From NCBI RefSeq assembly GCF_004353915.1, contig NZ_SMRP01000003.1, positions 248,001-312,000 on the forward strand: a stretch of 64,000 bases of DNA, read 5' to 3'. A program made the translations under genes and the position numbers. This DNA comes from Paraburkholderia silviterrae (GTDB lineage Bacteria > Pseudomonadota > Gammaproteobacteria > Burkholderiales > Burkholderiaceae). This document shows positions 39,181-49,066 of the stretch, piece by piece. The notes beneath the pieces were generated by a model. It was given only the letters and a program-made list of their open reading frames with translations, made no database searches and was not told where the DNA came from. Position 1 is the stretch's first letter; each line of letters starts with the position of its first letter.

Positions 39181-39852
39181 ATGAAAAATCTCGTCATTCT
39201 GATTTCGGGGCGGGGCAGCAACATGGAGGCCATTGTGCGCGCGTGCGCGCACGAAGCCTGGCCGGCGCGTGTCGCCGCCGTGATTGCCAACCGTCCCGAC
39301 GCCGCGGGCCTTGCGTTTGCGGCGTCGCATGGTATTGCCACGGCGGTCGTCGACCACCGCCAGTATCCCGATCGCGCCTCCTTTGACTCCGCGCTCGCCC
39401 AGGCGATCGACAGCCATGCGCCGGACCTCGTCGTGCTCGCGGGCTTCATGCGCGTGCTGACCGAGGGCTTCGTGCAGCATTATTCGGGTCGCATGCTTAA
39501 TATTCATCCTTCGCTGCTGCCGAGCTTCCCGGGCTTGAAAACGCACGAGAAGGCGCTCGATGCGGGCTGCCGCGTGCATGGCGCGACGGTCCATTTTGTC
39601 ACGCCGACGCTCGATCATGGCCCGATCGTCGTGCAGTCGGTCGTGCCCGTGCGCACGGGCGACGACGCCGCGGCGCTCGCCGCGCGCGTGCTCAAGACCG
39701 AACATGTGATTTATCCGCGGGCGGTGCGCTGGTTCGTCGAAGGGCGCCTCGCGCTCGACGGCGAGCGCGTGACGCTCACACCGACCGAGCCGCAGTGGCT
39801 CTTCCTTGACGATATGAACGCGAACGCACAAACCGCCGGGGAGGGCGCATGA
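39181..39852 (+). CDS. purN: Phosphoribosylglycinamide formyltransferase
   Basis: The product is 223 residues. N-terminal phosphate-binding loop ISGRGSNMEAI; formyl-THF and catalytic site VVLAGFMRVL, then NIHPSLLPSFPG (catalytic His/Asn) and HGATVHFVTPTLDHGPI with the catalytic aspartate. It makes formyl-GAR in purine synthesis. The stop overlaps the next start (ATGA). Confidence 0.96.
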   Translation: MKNLVILISGRGSNMEAIVRACAHEAWPARVAAVIANRPDAAGLAFAASHGIATAVVDHRQYPDRASFDSALAQAIDSHAPDLVVLAGFMRVLTEGFVQHYSGRMLNIHPSLLPSFPGLKTHEKALDAGCRVHGATVHFVTPTLDHGPIVVQSVVPVRTGDDAAALAARVLKTEHVIYPRAVRWFVEGRLALDGERVTLTPTEPQWLFLDDMNANAQTAGEGA

Positions 39853-41240
39853 GGCTGCATGGTTTCCTGATTGGACAGACCGAGACGTTGCTTGCCGACG
39901 TCCTCAAGTTCACGGGTCCCGCCGACGCGGTGACGAGCCGCTTCTTCCGCGAGCACCCGAAGCTCGGCCATGCCGAGCGCGGCGTGATCGCCGAGGCGGT
40001 ATTCGCCGTGCTGCGCCGGCGCATGGAGTTCGCGCACCTGGCCGAGAGCGGCACCGGCAGCCCGACGCGGCGCCTCACGCTGCTCGGCCTGATGGCCACC
40101 GCTGGCCGTTCGGCCATCCGTCCGTTCGTCTCCGACGCCGAGGCCAACTGGCTCGAGCACGTCGCGAAGATCGATCCGGCGAGCCTGCCGCAGCGCGTGC
40201 AGCTCAATTTGCCCGAGTGGATCGTGAAGGCGCTGGAAACGCGCTTCGACGCCGCCGAACTCGCTCAGTTGGCCGCCGCGCTGAACTATCCCGCGCCGCT
40301 CGACCTGCGCGCGAACCCGATCAAAGCCAATCGTGATGAACTCCTGCGCGCACTGGCCGAGTCGGGCATCGAAGCCGGCGAGACGCCGTTCGCGCCGTTC
40401 GGCGTGCGCGTGGCGGGCAAGCCCGCGCTCTCCAAGCTCGACGCGTTCAAGGACGGCTGGTTCGAGGTGCAGGACGAAGGCAGCCAGCTGCTGTGTTCGC
40501 TGGTCGCGCCGCGCCGCGGCGAAATGGTGGTGGACTTCTGTGCGGGCGCGGGCGGCAAGACGCTGGCGCTCGGCGCGATGATGCGCTCGACGGGCCGCCT
40601 CTATGCGTTCGACGTTTCCGAGCGACGCCTCGCGAAGCTCAAGCCGCGCCTTGCGCGCAGTGGCCTGTCGAACGTGAATCCGGTGCTGATCGATAGCGAG
40701 CACGATGCCAAGATCAAGCGCCTGATCGGCAAGATCGACCGCGTACTGGTGGATGCGCCGTGCTCGGGCCTCGGCACCTTGCGGCGCAACCCTGACCTCA
40801 AGTGGCGTCAGTCGCCGGAATCGATTGTTGAGCTCGCGCCCAAGCAGCTTTCGATTCTCACGAGCGCAGCGCGCCTGCTCAAGCGTGGCGGCCGTCTCGT
40901 CTACGCGACCTGCAGCATTCTCGAAGCCGAGAACGAAGCGGTCGTGAAGCAGTTTCTCGAGGCGCACCCCGACTTCGTGCTGGTGAGCGCGCGCGAGGCG
41001 CTCGCGGACCAGCGCGTGGGCCTCGACACCGGCGAGTACCTGTCGATGTGGCCGCACCGCCATGCGACAGACGGCTTCTTTGCCGCCGTGCTGGAGCGCC
41101 GCGGCGAGGCGCAGCCCAAGACGAAGAAGGCAGGCGCCGCCACGACGCCGGAAGAGGCCACCGCGCAGAGCGAGGCAGCCGACGCCATCGCGAAGGCGCA
41201 GGAGTCCGAAGCAGCCGAGCCGGACGCAGCGCTCGAATAA
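39849..41240 (+). CDS. RsmB-like RNA (cytosine-5) methyltransferase
   Basis: The product is 463 residues. SAM-binding motif I FCAGAGGKTLALG, motif IV DAPCSGLGTLRRNPD with a catalytic cysteine and motif VI YATCSIL with the second cysteine; an N-terminal helical domain precedes them. It probably methylates C967 of 16S rRNA or a related site. The last 45 residues are a low-complexity Ala/Glu/Lys tail. Start overlaps the purN stop. A long GC hairpin follows the stop. Confidence 0.9.
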   Translation: MRLHGFLIGQTETLLADVLKFTGPADAVTSRFFREHPKLGHAERGVIAEAVFAVLRRRMEFAHLAESGTGSPTRRLTLLGLMATAGRSAIRPFVSDAEANWLEHVAKIDPASLPQRVQLNLPEWIVKALETRFDAAELAQLAAALNYPAPLDLRANPIKANRDELLRALAESGIEAGETPFAPFGVRVAGKPALSKLDAFKDGWFEVQDEGSQLLCSLVAPRRGEMVVDFCAGAGGKTLALGAMMRSTGRLYAFDVSERRLAKLKPRLARSGLSNVNPVLIDSEHDAKIKRLIGKIDRVLVDAPCSGLGTLRRNPDLKWRQSPESIVELAPKQLSILTSAARLLKRGGRLVYATCSILEAENEAVVKQFLEAHPDFVLVSAREALADQRVGLDTGEYLSMWPHRHATDGFFAAVLERRGEAQPKTKKAGAATTPEEATAQSEAADAIAKAQESEAAEPDAALE

Positions 41241-41262
41241 GCGAGCGGCTGTGGCCAAAAGC

Positions 41263-41295
41263 GCGGGGCCGTCCGGTGGAGCCGGACGGCCCCGC
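41263..41295 (+). terminator. 14-bp GC hairpin after the RsmB-like gene
   Basis: GCGGGGCCGTCCGG pairs perfectly with CCGGACGGCCCCGC around a 5-nt loop. No T run follows, so it may be a stabiliser or a Rho-assisted stop rather than a classic terminator. Confidence 0.55.
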
Positions 41296-41411
41296 GTCGC
41301 ATTGAGGGCGCTGCAGGGTGCTTTTTGCGGTATTCCTTGAGCGGCATGCGTGGCGAGGCGTGAGGTCGAGCGGTTACGATCAGCGCCTCATTTGCACCGT
41401 CGCCGCACCGC

Positions 41412-42734
41412 ATGAACGGTAATCTTTCGTCCCTGATCCATCGCGCCGTTTCGCTTTTTGTGCTGCCGCAGACGCGTTGGCAGCTCCTGATCATCGGCGG
41501 GCTGCTCGTCGTCGCCTGGATGCTGGCTTTGCTGGCGCGGCGCTCTATCCGGCGGCGTCTGGAGTTGTTGCAGCGCGACGTGCGCCACTTCGGGGCGGAA
41601 AGCCTTTACCGGGCCATTTTCTGGCTATGCGCCGCCGCACTGATCTGGCCGGTCAGGCATGTCGCGAGACCGTTCATGCCGACGACGCTGCTCGATATCG
41701 CGCTGGTGCCGGTCGTCGGCATCGGCCTCATCTATCTGGCGTTCTTTCTCTTGCGCGGGGTGTTCGGCCGCGACAAGCGCACGCACAGGCTGCTCGCGGT
41801 AAGCGAAGGCATCACGACCATCGTCGTGTGGATCGGCGTGGTGCTGCGGGTGCTGGACCTCGACGACGACGTTTTGCGCTGGTCGGCCAACGTCCAGATC
41901 ACCGTCGGCCAGACGCATTTCACGTTGCTGGCAGTCGCTCAGGCCGTGCTCTCCGTGAGCGTGATGCTCATTCTGGCCCTTTGGCTCGGAATCGCCTTCG
42001 AGGACCGCATCATGCGCTCGCCGAAGCTCGATGCCAATCTGAAGGTGTTTTCGATTCGCATCGGCCGCGGCGCATTCGTGTTGACGGCAGTCGTGATGAG
42101 CCTGTCGATGGTCGGCATCGACCTGACCGTGCTCGGTGTGTTCAGCGGCGCGCTTGGCGTGGGCCTCGGTTTCGGGCTGCAGAAAATCGCCAGCAACTAT
42201 GTGTCGGGTTTCATCGTGCTGGCGGACCGGTCGTTGCGTATTGGCGACACCATCAGTGTGGGCGGCATTCAGGGCCGGGTCACGCAGATTCGCCGCCGTT
42301 ATACGGTCGTGCGCAGTTTCGATGGCATCGAGACGTTGATTCCCAACGAAAAGTTGATCACCGATGTCGTGCAGAACCACTCGTCCTACTTGACGCGGGG
42401 CTACGCGAAGCTGACCGTTCGGGTGGCGTACGCGTCGGACATCGAGCTAGCGCTGCAATTGCTCGCGCGCGCCGCGCAAGGCGTCGACCGGGTATGCGCC
42501 GACCCTGTGCCGACAGCCTCGCTGGTCGAGTTCGGAAGCGACGGCGCGCAGCTGGAACTGGCGTTCTGGATCGAGGATGCGGCGATCGGCACGACCGGCG
42601 TGCGTTCGGACGTGAATCGCAACGTGTGGCGGCTATTCGGCGAACACGGGGTGGCCATCCCGCCGGCGCAGCGCGATGTACGGCTCGTCGGCCAGGCGGT
42701 GCCCGTTGCCGAGCGGGCTGCCCTGGCGACTTAA
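41412..42734 (+). CDS. MscS-type mechanosensitive ion channel protein
   Basis: The product is 440 residues. Several membrane segments in the first 240 residues, the last being the pore helix rich in Gly/Ala (TVLGVFSGALGVGLGFGLQK). The MscS beta domain follows: SGFIVLADRSLRIGDTI, GGIQGRVTQI and IPNEKLITDVVQN. It releases solutes on hypo-osmotic shock. The N-terminal membrane part is longer than in E. coli MscS (286 residues). It stands alone. Confidence 0.92.
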   Translation: MNGNLSSLIHRAVSLFVLPQTRWQLLIIGGLLVVAWMLALLARRSIRRRLELLQRDVRHFGAESLYRAIFWLCAAALIWPVRHVARPFMPTTLLDIALVPVVGIGLIYLAFFLLRGVFGRDKRTHRLLAVSEGITTIVVWIGVVLRVLDLDDDVLRWSANVQITVGQTHFTLLAVAQAVLSVSVMLILALWLGIAFEDRIMRSPKLDANLKVFSIRIGRGAFVLTAVVMSLSMVGIDLTVLGVFSGALGVGLGFGLQKIASNYVSGFIVLADRSLRIGDTISVGGIQGRVTQIRRRYTVVRSFDGIETLIPNEKLITDVVQNHSSYLTRGYAKLTVRVAYASDIELALQLLARAAQGVDRVCADPVPTASLVEFGSDGAQLELAFWIEDAAIGTTGVRSDVNRNVWRLFGEHGVAIPPAQRDVRLVGQAVPVAERAALAT

Positions 42735-43016
42735 GGTCAGGTTAAGGCGTAGCTGCCATTCTGGCAGTGTCGCCAGGTGGCGAAAGGCGAGGTGGGGCCT
42801 GAACGCACAAAAAATGTGCGAGCAAGTGTGGCAAACCGCCTCAAAAATGCGTCCGGAGATTGACGCCGCCGCAATTTGGGGAAAAAATCTCCATTTGTTA
42901 CAAACACTTGGAACGGTTCTAGTAGAATGCCGTCCAACCTCTCCTGGTCGCTTTCATTTTCTTGACGTCAGCGCAGCGCTGAAAGGCCGGCGCGCTTCGT
43001 TTCACGGGTAAATACC
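42735..43016. other. Intergenic region between MscS-type gene and desaturase
   Basis: Two small hairpins follow the channel gene: CTGCCA/TGGCAG (42753-42767) and CGCCA/TGGCG (42771-42782). The AT-rich stretch at 42885-42960 probably contains the desaturase promoter. No gene seen. Confidence 0.45.
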
Positions 43017-44213
43017 TTGTTGAATTCCCTGCTTGATTTCCTTGCCCACGGGATGCTGCATTTCTCGTGGTGGCAGATCCTGCTGTTCGTGGCCGTGGCC
43101 ACCCACATCACGATCATCGGCGTGACGGTGTATCTGCACCGCTGCCAGGCGCACCGCGCGCTCGATCTGCACCCGATCGCCAGCCACTTCTTCCGTTTCT
43201 GGCTGTGGATGACCACGGGCATGCTCACGGGCCAGTGGGCCGCCATTCACCGCAAGCACCACGCCAAGTGCGAGACCGAAGAAGATCCGCACAGCCCGCA
43301 AACGCGCGGCATCTGGAAGGTGCTGCTCGAAGGCGCCGAACTCTATCGCGCCGAAGCGAAGAACGAAGAGACGCTGCGCCGTTTCAGCCACGGCACGCCC
43401 AACGACTGGATGGAGCGCAACGTCTACACGCGCTACCCGATCCTCGGCGTGAGCATCATGATGGTGATCGATGTCGCGCTGTTCGGCGTGGTCGGTCTCT
43501 CCGTGTGGGCCGTGCAAATGGCTTGGATCCCGTTCTGGGCCGCCGGCGTCGTGAACGGCCTGGGCCACTTCTGGGGCTATCGCAACTTCAATTCGTCGGA
43601 TGCGAGCACGAACCTCCTGCCGTTCGGCATCATCATCGGTGGCGAGGAGCTGCATAACAACCACCACACCTTCGCGACTTCCGCGAAGCTCTCGAACAAG
43701 TGGTACGAGTTCGACATCGGCTGGATGTACATCCGCATGATGCAGGCCGTCGGTCTCGCGAAGGTCAAGAAGGTCGCGCCCACGCCGCGTCTCACCAAGG
43801 GCAAGCTCGTGCCCGACCACGAGACGCTCCAGGCCGTGCTCTCGAACCGCTATGAAGTGATGGCGCGTTACGGCAAGGCTGTGAAGCAGGCGTATCGTCA
43901 GGAGCTCGCGCATCTGAAGGAAGTGGGCGAGCGCGAGAAGTACAAGGTCATGCGCGGCGCGCGCAAGTGGTTCGACAAGGAAGAAGCCAGCCTGAACGAG
44001 CCGCAAAAGCGCCAGTTGCCGCAGATCTTCGCGAACAGCCAGAAGCTGCGCACGTACATCGAGTTGCGCAACGAGCTCGCGGCCATCTGGGAGCGTTCGA
44101 GCGCCTCGCGCGAACAACTGCTCACGCAGCTCCAGGATTGGTGCCACCGTGCCGAGCAAAGCGGCATCAAGGCGCTCCAGGAATTCGCGTCGCGTCTGCG
44201 CCGCTACGCCTGA
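43017..44213 (+). CDS. Membrane fatty acid desaturase
   Basis: The product is 398 residues with a TTG start (43017, or the next TTG at 43020), as homologues start MLNSLLDFL. Three histidine boxes bind the di-iron centre: HRCQAH, HRKHH and HNNHH. Four membrane segments (15-35, 60-75, 145-165, 170-190). A long cytoplasmic C-terminal region (240-398), helical and charged, is a feature of this proteobacterial subgroup. It introduces a cis double bond into acyl chains, adjusting membrane fluidity. Confidence 0.92.
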   Translation: MLNSLLDFLAHGMLHFSWWQILLFVAVATHITIIGVTVYLHRCQAHRALDLHPIASHFFRFWLWMTTGMLTGQWAAIHRKHHAKCETEEDPHSPQTRGIWKVLLEGAELYRAEAKNEETLRRFSHGTPNDWMERNVYTRYPILGVSIMMVIDVALFGVVGLSVWAVQMAWIPFWAAGVVNGLGHFWGYRNFNSSDASTNLLPFGIIIGGEELHNNHHTFATSAKLSNKWYEFDIGWMYIRMMQAVGLAKVKKVAPTPRLTKGKLVPDHETLQAVLSNRYEVMARYGKAVKQAYRQELAHLKEVGEREKYKVMRGARKWFDKEEASLNEPQKRQLPQIFANSQKLRTYIELRNELAAIWERSSASREQLLTQLQDWCHRAEQSGIKALQEFASRLRRYA

Positions 44214-44293
44214 TTCTCTGGATTCGCAGGTTCGCGGCGGCCAATGTGCCCTGCGTGAATCTCGAAAAAATCCATTAGAATCCAGGTACGTCA

Positions 44294-44320
44294 CAAAACC
44301 CCGCGCTGGCGGGGTTTTTC
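44294..44320 (+). terminator. Intrinsic terminator of the desaturase gene
   Basis: The stem AAAACCCCGC/GCGGGGTTTT has a 4-nt loop and is followed by T residues. Confidence 0.85.
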
Positions 44321-44409
44321 TTTTGGGGCCGCGGAAAAGCCGGTGTCATGCACCGATCTGGAGCCGCGGCGATCGGCAGGGCTGCAACTAGAGCATGGGG
44401 CCAGAGTAA

Positions 44410-44423
44410 CGTGCTAAAGCACG
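44410..44423. promoter_or_regulatory. Palindrome in the nadA leader
   Basis: CGTGCT-AA-AGCACG is a perfect 6+6 palindrome 15 bp before the nadA ribosome-binding site. It is a possible operator or a small RNA hairpin; no consensus is assigned. Confidence 0.3.
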
Positions 44424-44446
44424 AACTCCGGCCGACAGAGGAGATC

Positions 44447-45577
44447 ATGAGTCAGGCAATCAGGAAGGTCGAATACGACCGGCCGCAGGGTGCCGTCTGC
44501 AGCGTCGGACAGGCGTGGGCGAAGGTGCCCGACGCACCTGGCGCGGCAGAGCGCGTTGCATTGAAGGAGCGCATTCGCGCGTTGCTCAAGCGCGAAAAGG
44601 CGGTGCTCGTCGCGCACTATTATGTCGATCCTGAATTGCAGGAGCTGGCGGACGAAACGGGTGGCTGCGTGGCCGATTCGCTCGAGATGGCGCGCTTCGG
44701 CCGCGATCACGAGGCGCAGACGCTCGTCGTGGCGGGCGTGCGCTTCATGGGCGAGACCGCCAAGATCCTGAGCCCGAACAAGCGCATCCTGATGCCGGAC
44801 CTCGACGCGACCTGCTCGCTCGACCTCGGTTGTCCCGTCGACGAGTTCTCCGCATTCTGCGACGCGCATCCCGATCGCACCGTGGTGGTCTACGCGAACA
44901 CCAGCGCCGCCGTGAAGGCGCGCGCGGATTGGATGGTCACTTCGTCGATCGGTCTGGAGATCGTGGCCGATCTTCACGCGAAGGGCGAAAAGATCCTCTG
45001 GGCGCCGGACCGCCATCTGGGCAACTACATCCAGAAGAAGACCGGCGCCGACATGCTGCTGTGGCAGGGCTCGTGCCTCGTGCACGACGAGTTCAAGGGC
45101 ATCGAACTCGATCTGCTGCGCGCCGAGTATCCGGACGCCAAGGTGCTCGTGCATCCCGAATCGCCCGAGGCCGTGGTCGCGCTGGCGGACGTGGTCGGCT
45201 CGACCACGCAGTTGATCGACGCCGCGGTGAAGCTCGACGCGCAGCGCTTCATCGTCGCGACCGATCTTGGCATCCTGCACAAGATGCGGCTCGCGGCGCC
45301 GGGCAAGACCTTCATCGAGGCGCCCACAGCCGGCAACAGCGCGACCTGCAAGAGCTGCGCACATTGCCCGTGGATGGCCATGAACGGTCTCGGAAATCTC
45401 GTCGACGTGCTCGAGCGCGGCCACAACGAGATCTTCGTCGACGCTGCGATTGGCGAGCGGGCGCGTCTGCCGATCGACCGCATGCTCGCCTTCGCGGCCG
45501 AGCACAAGCGCCGCGTGCAGGCGAGCGGCGACCTCGCGCGCGACACCGCGCTGTTCTCGCAGGTGGGGGCGGCCTGA
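44447..45577 (+). CDS. nadA: Quinolinate synthase
   Basis: The product is 376 residues. AGAGGAGA precedes the ATG. Fe-S cluster cysteines are in [22 protein letters not shown] and [13 protein letters not shown]. Other family parts: [16 protein letters not shown] and [14 protein letters not shown]. It condenses iminoaspartate with DHAP to quinolinate. The stop overlaps the nadC start (TGATG). The iminoaspartate maker nadB is convergent just downstream. Confidence 0.96.
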   Translation: MSQAIRKVEYDRPQGAVCSVGQAWAKVPDAPGAAERVALKERIRALLKREKAVLVAHYYVDPELQELADETGGCVADSLEMARFGRDHEAQTLVVAGVRFMGETAKILSPNKRILMPDLDATCSLDLGCPVDEFSAFCDAHPDRTVVVYANTSAAVKARADWMVTSSIGLEIVADLHAKGEKILWAPDRHLGNYIQKKTGADMLLWQGSCLVHDEFKGIELDLLRAEYPDAKVLVHPESPEAVVALADVVGSTTQLIDAAVKLDAQRFIVATDLGILHKMRLAAPGKTFIEAPTAGNSATCKSCAHCPWMAMNGLGNLVDVLERGHNEIFVDAAIGERARLPIDRMLAFAAEHKRRVQASGDLARDTALFSQVGAA

Positions 45578-46491
45578 TGACGAATTTGAAGGAAGGCGCG
45601 CGGGAGTTGCGCGCAGCGGACGCCGTCGCGCCCGTGCTCGAGGAAGTGCGCGCGCAGTACGGCGCGGCGTTCGACGCCGCGATCGTGCGCAACGTGGCGG
45701 ATGCACTCGAGGAGGATGTCGGGCCCGTCGACCAGACGGGCCGCCTCGTGAGCGCGAACGAAGTGCGCGATGCGCGCATCCTCGTGCGCGAGGACGCGGT
45801 GTTGTGCGGCGTGCTGTGGTTCGATGGCGTGGTCAAGCGCGTCGATCCGCGCATCGAGGTGCGCTGGCACTATCGCGAGGGCGAACGCATGGCGGCGGAC
45901 ACCATCGTGTGCTCGCTGCGCGGCCCGGCGCGCTCGCTCCTCACGGCCGAGCGCAATGCGATGAATTTTCTGCAGCTGCTCTCGGGCGTGGCGAGCGTGA
46001 CGCGCCGCTACGTCGACATGATTGCTCATACGCAGGCGCGCATCCTCGATACGCGCAAGACGCTGCCCGGCCTGCGCCTCGCGCAGAAGTACGCGGTGCG
46101 TGTGGGCGGCGGCGCCAACCAGCGGCTCGCGCTATACGACGGCATCCTGATCAAGGAAAACCATATCGCGGCGGCGGGCGGTGTCGGCGCCGCGATGGAT
46201 GCGGCGATCGCCCTCGATGCTGGCGTGCCGATTCAGATCGAAGTCGAGACGCTCGAACAGCTCGATGCGGCGCTCGTGCATGGCGCGAAGTCGGTGCTGC
46301 TCGACAACTTCTCGTTCGAGATGATGCGCGAGGCGGTCAAGCGCACGGCGGGTCGCGCGGTGCTCGAAGTCTCGGGCGGCGTGAACTTCGACACGGTGCG
46401 CACGATTGCGGAAACGGGCGTGGACCGCGTCTCGATCGGCGCGCTGACCAAGGACGTGCGGGCCACGGACTACTCGATGCGGATCGTCTGA
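45577..46491 (+). CDS. nadC: Nicotinate-nucleotide diphosphorylase (carboxylating)
   Basis: The product is 304 residues. Type II phosphoribosyltransferase: RNAMNFLQLLSGVAS, DTRKTLPGLRLAQKYAV, LIKENHI, IEVETLEQL and VSIGALTKD. It turns quinolinate and PRPP into NaMN. Translationally coupled to nadA and ended by a strong bidirectional terminator. Confidence 0.96.
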   Translation: MTNLKEGARELRAADAVAPVLEEVRAQYGAAFDAAIVRNVADALEEDVGPVDQTGRLVSANEVRDARILVREDAVLCGVLWFDGVVKRVDPRIEVRWHYREGERMAADTIVCSLRGPARSLLTAERNAMNFLQLLSGVASVTRRYVDMIAHTQARILDTRKTLPGLRLAQKYAVRVGGGANQRLALYDGILIKENHIAAAGGVGAAMDAAIALDAGVPIQIEVETLEQLDAALVHGAKSVLLDNFSFEMMREAVKRTAGRAVLEVSGGVNFDTVRTIAETGVDRVSIGALTKDVRATDYSMRIV

Positions 46492-46518
46492 GCACGCTGC
46501 GTTTGACGTGCTGAATGC

Positions 46519-46553
46519 GCAAAGGCCGCCTCGCGAGAGGCGGCCTTTTTGCT
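46519..46553. terminator. Bidirectional terminator between nadC and nadB
   Basis: The stem AAAGGCCGCCTC/GAGGCGGCCTTT has a GCGA loop followed by T residues on the plus strand; A residues on the other side serve nadB on the minus strand. Confidence 0.85.
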
Positions 46554-46607
46554 GGGCCTGGCAGAGCCGATAGAGCCAGAGCGCCTTCGCGCCCTTGTCC
46601 CGCCGCT

Positions 46608-48209
46608 TTACGTCACCGTGCGATTACGCACGCGCTCCGGCGAGAGCACGCTCGGCAGCGCCTTTGGCAGCGTGCCCTGCCAGTCGCGGCTGTAGTGCAG
46701 GCCGCGGCTCTCGCGGCGCGAGCGCGCGCTCTCGACGATCAGCGACGCCACATCGACCAGATTGCGCAGCTCCAGCAGATCGCGCGTCACGCGGAAGTTC
46801 GCGTAGTACTCGAGAATCTCGTCGCGCAGGAGTGCGATGCGGTGCTGGGCGCGCTCGAGCCGCTTGTCCGTGCGCACGATGCCCACGTAGTTCCACATGA
46901 GGCGGCGCAGCTCGTCCCAGTTGTGCGCGACCACGACTTCTTCGTCGGAGTCGGAGACGCGGCTTTCGTCCCAGTCGGGCAGCGGGGCGTGCGCGCCCGC
47001 GCCGAAGCCTTCGGCCTCGATCGCTTCGGCGGCCGAACGGCCGATCACGAGGCATTCGAGCAGCGAGTTGCTGGCGAGCCGGTTGGCGCCGTGCAGGCCC
47101 GTGTACGACGTTTCGCCGACCGCGTAGAGCCCCGCGAGGTCGGTGCGGCCGGCCAGGTCGGTGACGACGCCGCCGCAGGTGTAGTGCGCAGCGGGCACGA
47201 CGGGGATCGGTTCTTTTGTGATGTCGATGCCGAACTCGCGGCAACGCGCGAGGATCGTCGGAAAGTGCTCTTCAAGAAACGCGGCCGGCTGATGGCTGAT
47301 GTCGAGATGCACGCAGTCGATGCCGTGCTTCTTGATTTCGAAGTCGATTGCGCGGGCGACGATGTCGCGTGGCGCGAGCTCCGCGCGTGCGTCGTGCGCG
47401 GGCATGAAGCGCGTGCCGTCGGGCAGGCGCAGCACGCCGCCTTCGCCGCGCACGGCTTCGGAAATCAGGAATGACTTCGCGTGCGGGTGAAAGAGGCATG
47501 TGGGGTGGAACTGGATGAACTCCATGTTCGCCACGCGGCAGCCTGCGCGCCAGGCCATGGCGATGCCGTCGCCGGTGGCCGTGTCGGGGTTGGTCGTGTA
47601 TAGGTAGACCTTGCCTGCGCCGCCCGTGGCCAGCACCGTGTGCGGCGCCTGGATCGTCACCGTGCGGTCGTTCTGCAGATCGAGCGCGTAGAGGCCATGA
47701 CAGCGGCGGCCCGGCAGGCCGAGGCGGTCGGACGTGATGACGTCGATCGCCTGGTGATCTTCGAGGATCGTGATGTTCGGATGCTGGCGCGCGCGCTCGA
47801 GCAGCGTTTGCACGACGGCGTGGCCGGTGGCGTCGGCGGCGTGGATGATGCGCCGGTGGCTGTGGCCGCCCTCGCGCGTGAGATGGAAGCCGAGCTCGGC
47901 GGCGGCGTCCTTCGTGAACGGCACGTCCTGGCCGATCAGCCACTCGATGGCTTCGCGCCCGTGCTCGACGATGTAGCGCGTGGCTGCCTCGTCGCACAGG
48001 CCGCCGCCGGCGACGAGCGTGTCGTCTACATGGTTCTCCACGCTGTCGGCCGAATCGAGCACCGCGGCGATGCCGCCCTGTGCCCGGTCGCTCGCGCCCT
48101 CGGTCATCGCGCGCTTGGCGATCAGCACCACGCGGCGCGTGTCCGCGAGGTTCAGTGCGACGCTCAATCCCGCCAGCCCGCTGCCGACGATCGCTACATC
48201 GAAATTCAT
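46608..48209 (-). CDS. nadB: L-aspartate oxidase
   Basis: The product is 533 residues from the ATG at 48209. FAD-binding GSGLAGLSVALNLAD at the N-terminus, substrate-loop region RIIHAADATGHAVVQTL, then EFIQFHPTCLF, YTCGGV and GLHGANRLASNSLLECLV. It oxidises aspartate to iminoaspartate for NadA. It is convergent with nadA-nadC, so the three pathway genes are not one transcript. Confidence 0.96.
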   Translation of the reverse strand: MNFDVAIVGSGLAGLSVALNLADTRRVVLIAKRAMTEGASDRAQGGIAAVLDSADSVENHVDDTLVAGGGLCDEAATRYIVEHGREAIEWLIGQDVPFTKDAAAELGFHLTREGGHSHRRIIHAADATGHAVVQTLLERARQHPNITILEDHQAIDVITSDRLGLPGRRCHGLYALDLQNDRTVTIQAPHTVLATGGAGKVYLYTTNPDTATGDGIAMAWRAGCRVANMEFIQFHPTCLFHPHAKSFLISEAVRGEGGVLRLPDGTRFMPAHDARAELAPRDIVARAIDFEIKKHGIDCVHLDISHQPAAFLEEHFPTILARCREFGIDITKEPIPVVPAAHYTCGGVVTDLAGRTDLAGLYAVGETSYTGLHGANRLASNSLLECLVIGRSAAEAIEAEGFGAGAHAPLPDWDESRVSDSDEEVVVAHNWDELRRLMWNYVGIVRTDKRLERAQHRIALLRDEILEYYANFRVTRDLLELRNLVDVASLIVESARSRRESRGLHYSRDWQGTLPKALPSVLSPERVRNRTVT

Positions 48210-48362
48210 GGTCCTGCCTCTCCGTCTCTCTTGTTCTGCTGCTTCGTGTCGCCTGAAGCCGCGCTGCGACGCCTTTTGCCGGTGGCGTGCGCGCAGGCGG
48301 CCGGTGAAGCGGGAAGCATACTCCGAGAGGGGAGCGGACGAAAAGCCGCACTTGCGGCGCAA

Positions 48363-48396
48363 AAAGAAAAACCCCGCCTTTCGGCGGGGTTTTTCT
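48363..48396 (-). terminator. Intrinsic terminator of rpmB-rpmG
   Basis: The stem AAAAACCCCGCC/GGCGGGGTTTTT has a 4-nt loop. On the minus strand it is followed by further T residues; it also has T residues on the plus strand. Confidence 0.9.
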
Positions 48397-48424
48397 GTCT
48401 TCGTCTGGCTCGAAACCCGATCAA

Positions 48425-48592
48425 TTACTTGATCTTGGTTTCCTTGTACTCGACGTGCTTGCGAACAACCGGGTCGAACTTCTTGATCGACATTTTTTCC
48501 GGCATGTTGCGCTTGTTCTTCGTGGTCGTGTAGAAGTGACCCGTACCTGCGGTCGACTCGAGCTTGATCTTGTCGCGGATGCCCTTGGCCAT
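48425..48592 (-). CDS. rpmG: 50S ribosomal protein L33
   Basis: The product is 55 residues: it begins [20 protein letters not shown] and ends [12 protein letters not shown]. It is the cysteine-free (zinc-independent) form, as [18 protein letters not shown] lacks the CxxC pairs. It follows rpmB by 10 bp, the universal pair. Confidence 0.95.
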   Translation of the reverse strand: MAKGIRDKIKLESTAGTGHFYTTTKNKRNMPEKMSIKKFDPVVRKHVEYKETKIK

Positions 48593-48602
48593 GATTTACT
48601 CC

Positions 48603-48836
48603 TTACAGTTCGCCGCGTGCGCGCAGGTCTGCGAGCACGGAGTCGATGCCGTTCTTGTCGATCAGGCGCAGGCCTGCGTTCGAGATGCGCAGACGCACCC
48701 AACGGTTTTCGCTTTCAACCCAGAAACGGCGGTTTTGCAGATTCGGGAGGAAACGGCGCTTGGTCTTGTTGTTAGCGTGGGAAACGTTATTGCCGCTCAT
48801 CGGCGCTTTCCCAGTGACTTGGCATACACGTGCCAT
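48603..48836 (-). CDS. rpmB: 50S ribosomal protein L28
   Basis: The product is 77 residues: [20 protein letters not shown], then [13 protein letters not shown] and [23 protein letters not shown] precedes the ATG. A promoter at 49011-49040 would give a leader of about 170 nt, which could have room for feedback control. Confidence 0.97.
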   Translation of the reverse strand: MARVCQVTGKAPMSGNNVSHANNKTKRRFLPNLQNRRFWVESENRWVRLRISNAGLRLIDKNGIDSVLADLRARGEL

Positions 48837-49010
48837 GAGTGCACTCCTACGGAAATTCTGAGTTCGAGAGCCGCTTAAGTTTCCCAGGCGAGAAATGGCC
48901 GGAAAGGAGAGCGCTCACGTATGGATGAGAGACAACCTCGAACCCAGGCCATATTTCCCCTAGAACGCCTCGACGGGCTTAGGAACAGGGTTGGAAATAG
49001 GCAAACCGGA

Positions 49011-49040
49011 ATTCTAGCAGGAAAATGCCAGGAAAATCAA
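49011..49040 (-). promoter_or_regulatory. Sigma70-like promoter of rpmB-rpmG
   Basis: On the minus strand TTGATT, an 18-bp spacer and TAGAAT. The start would be near 49004. Confidence 0.5.
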
Positions 49041-49066
49041 ACGCGATTTGCGAATGGCCGTGGTGA

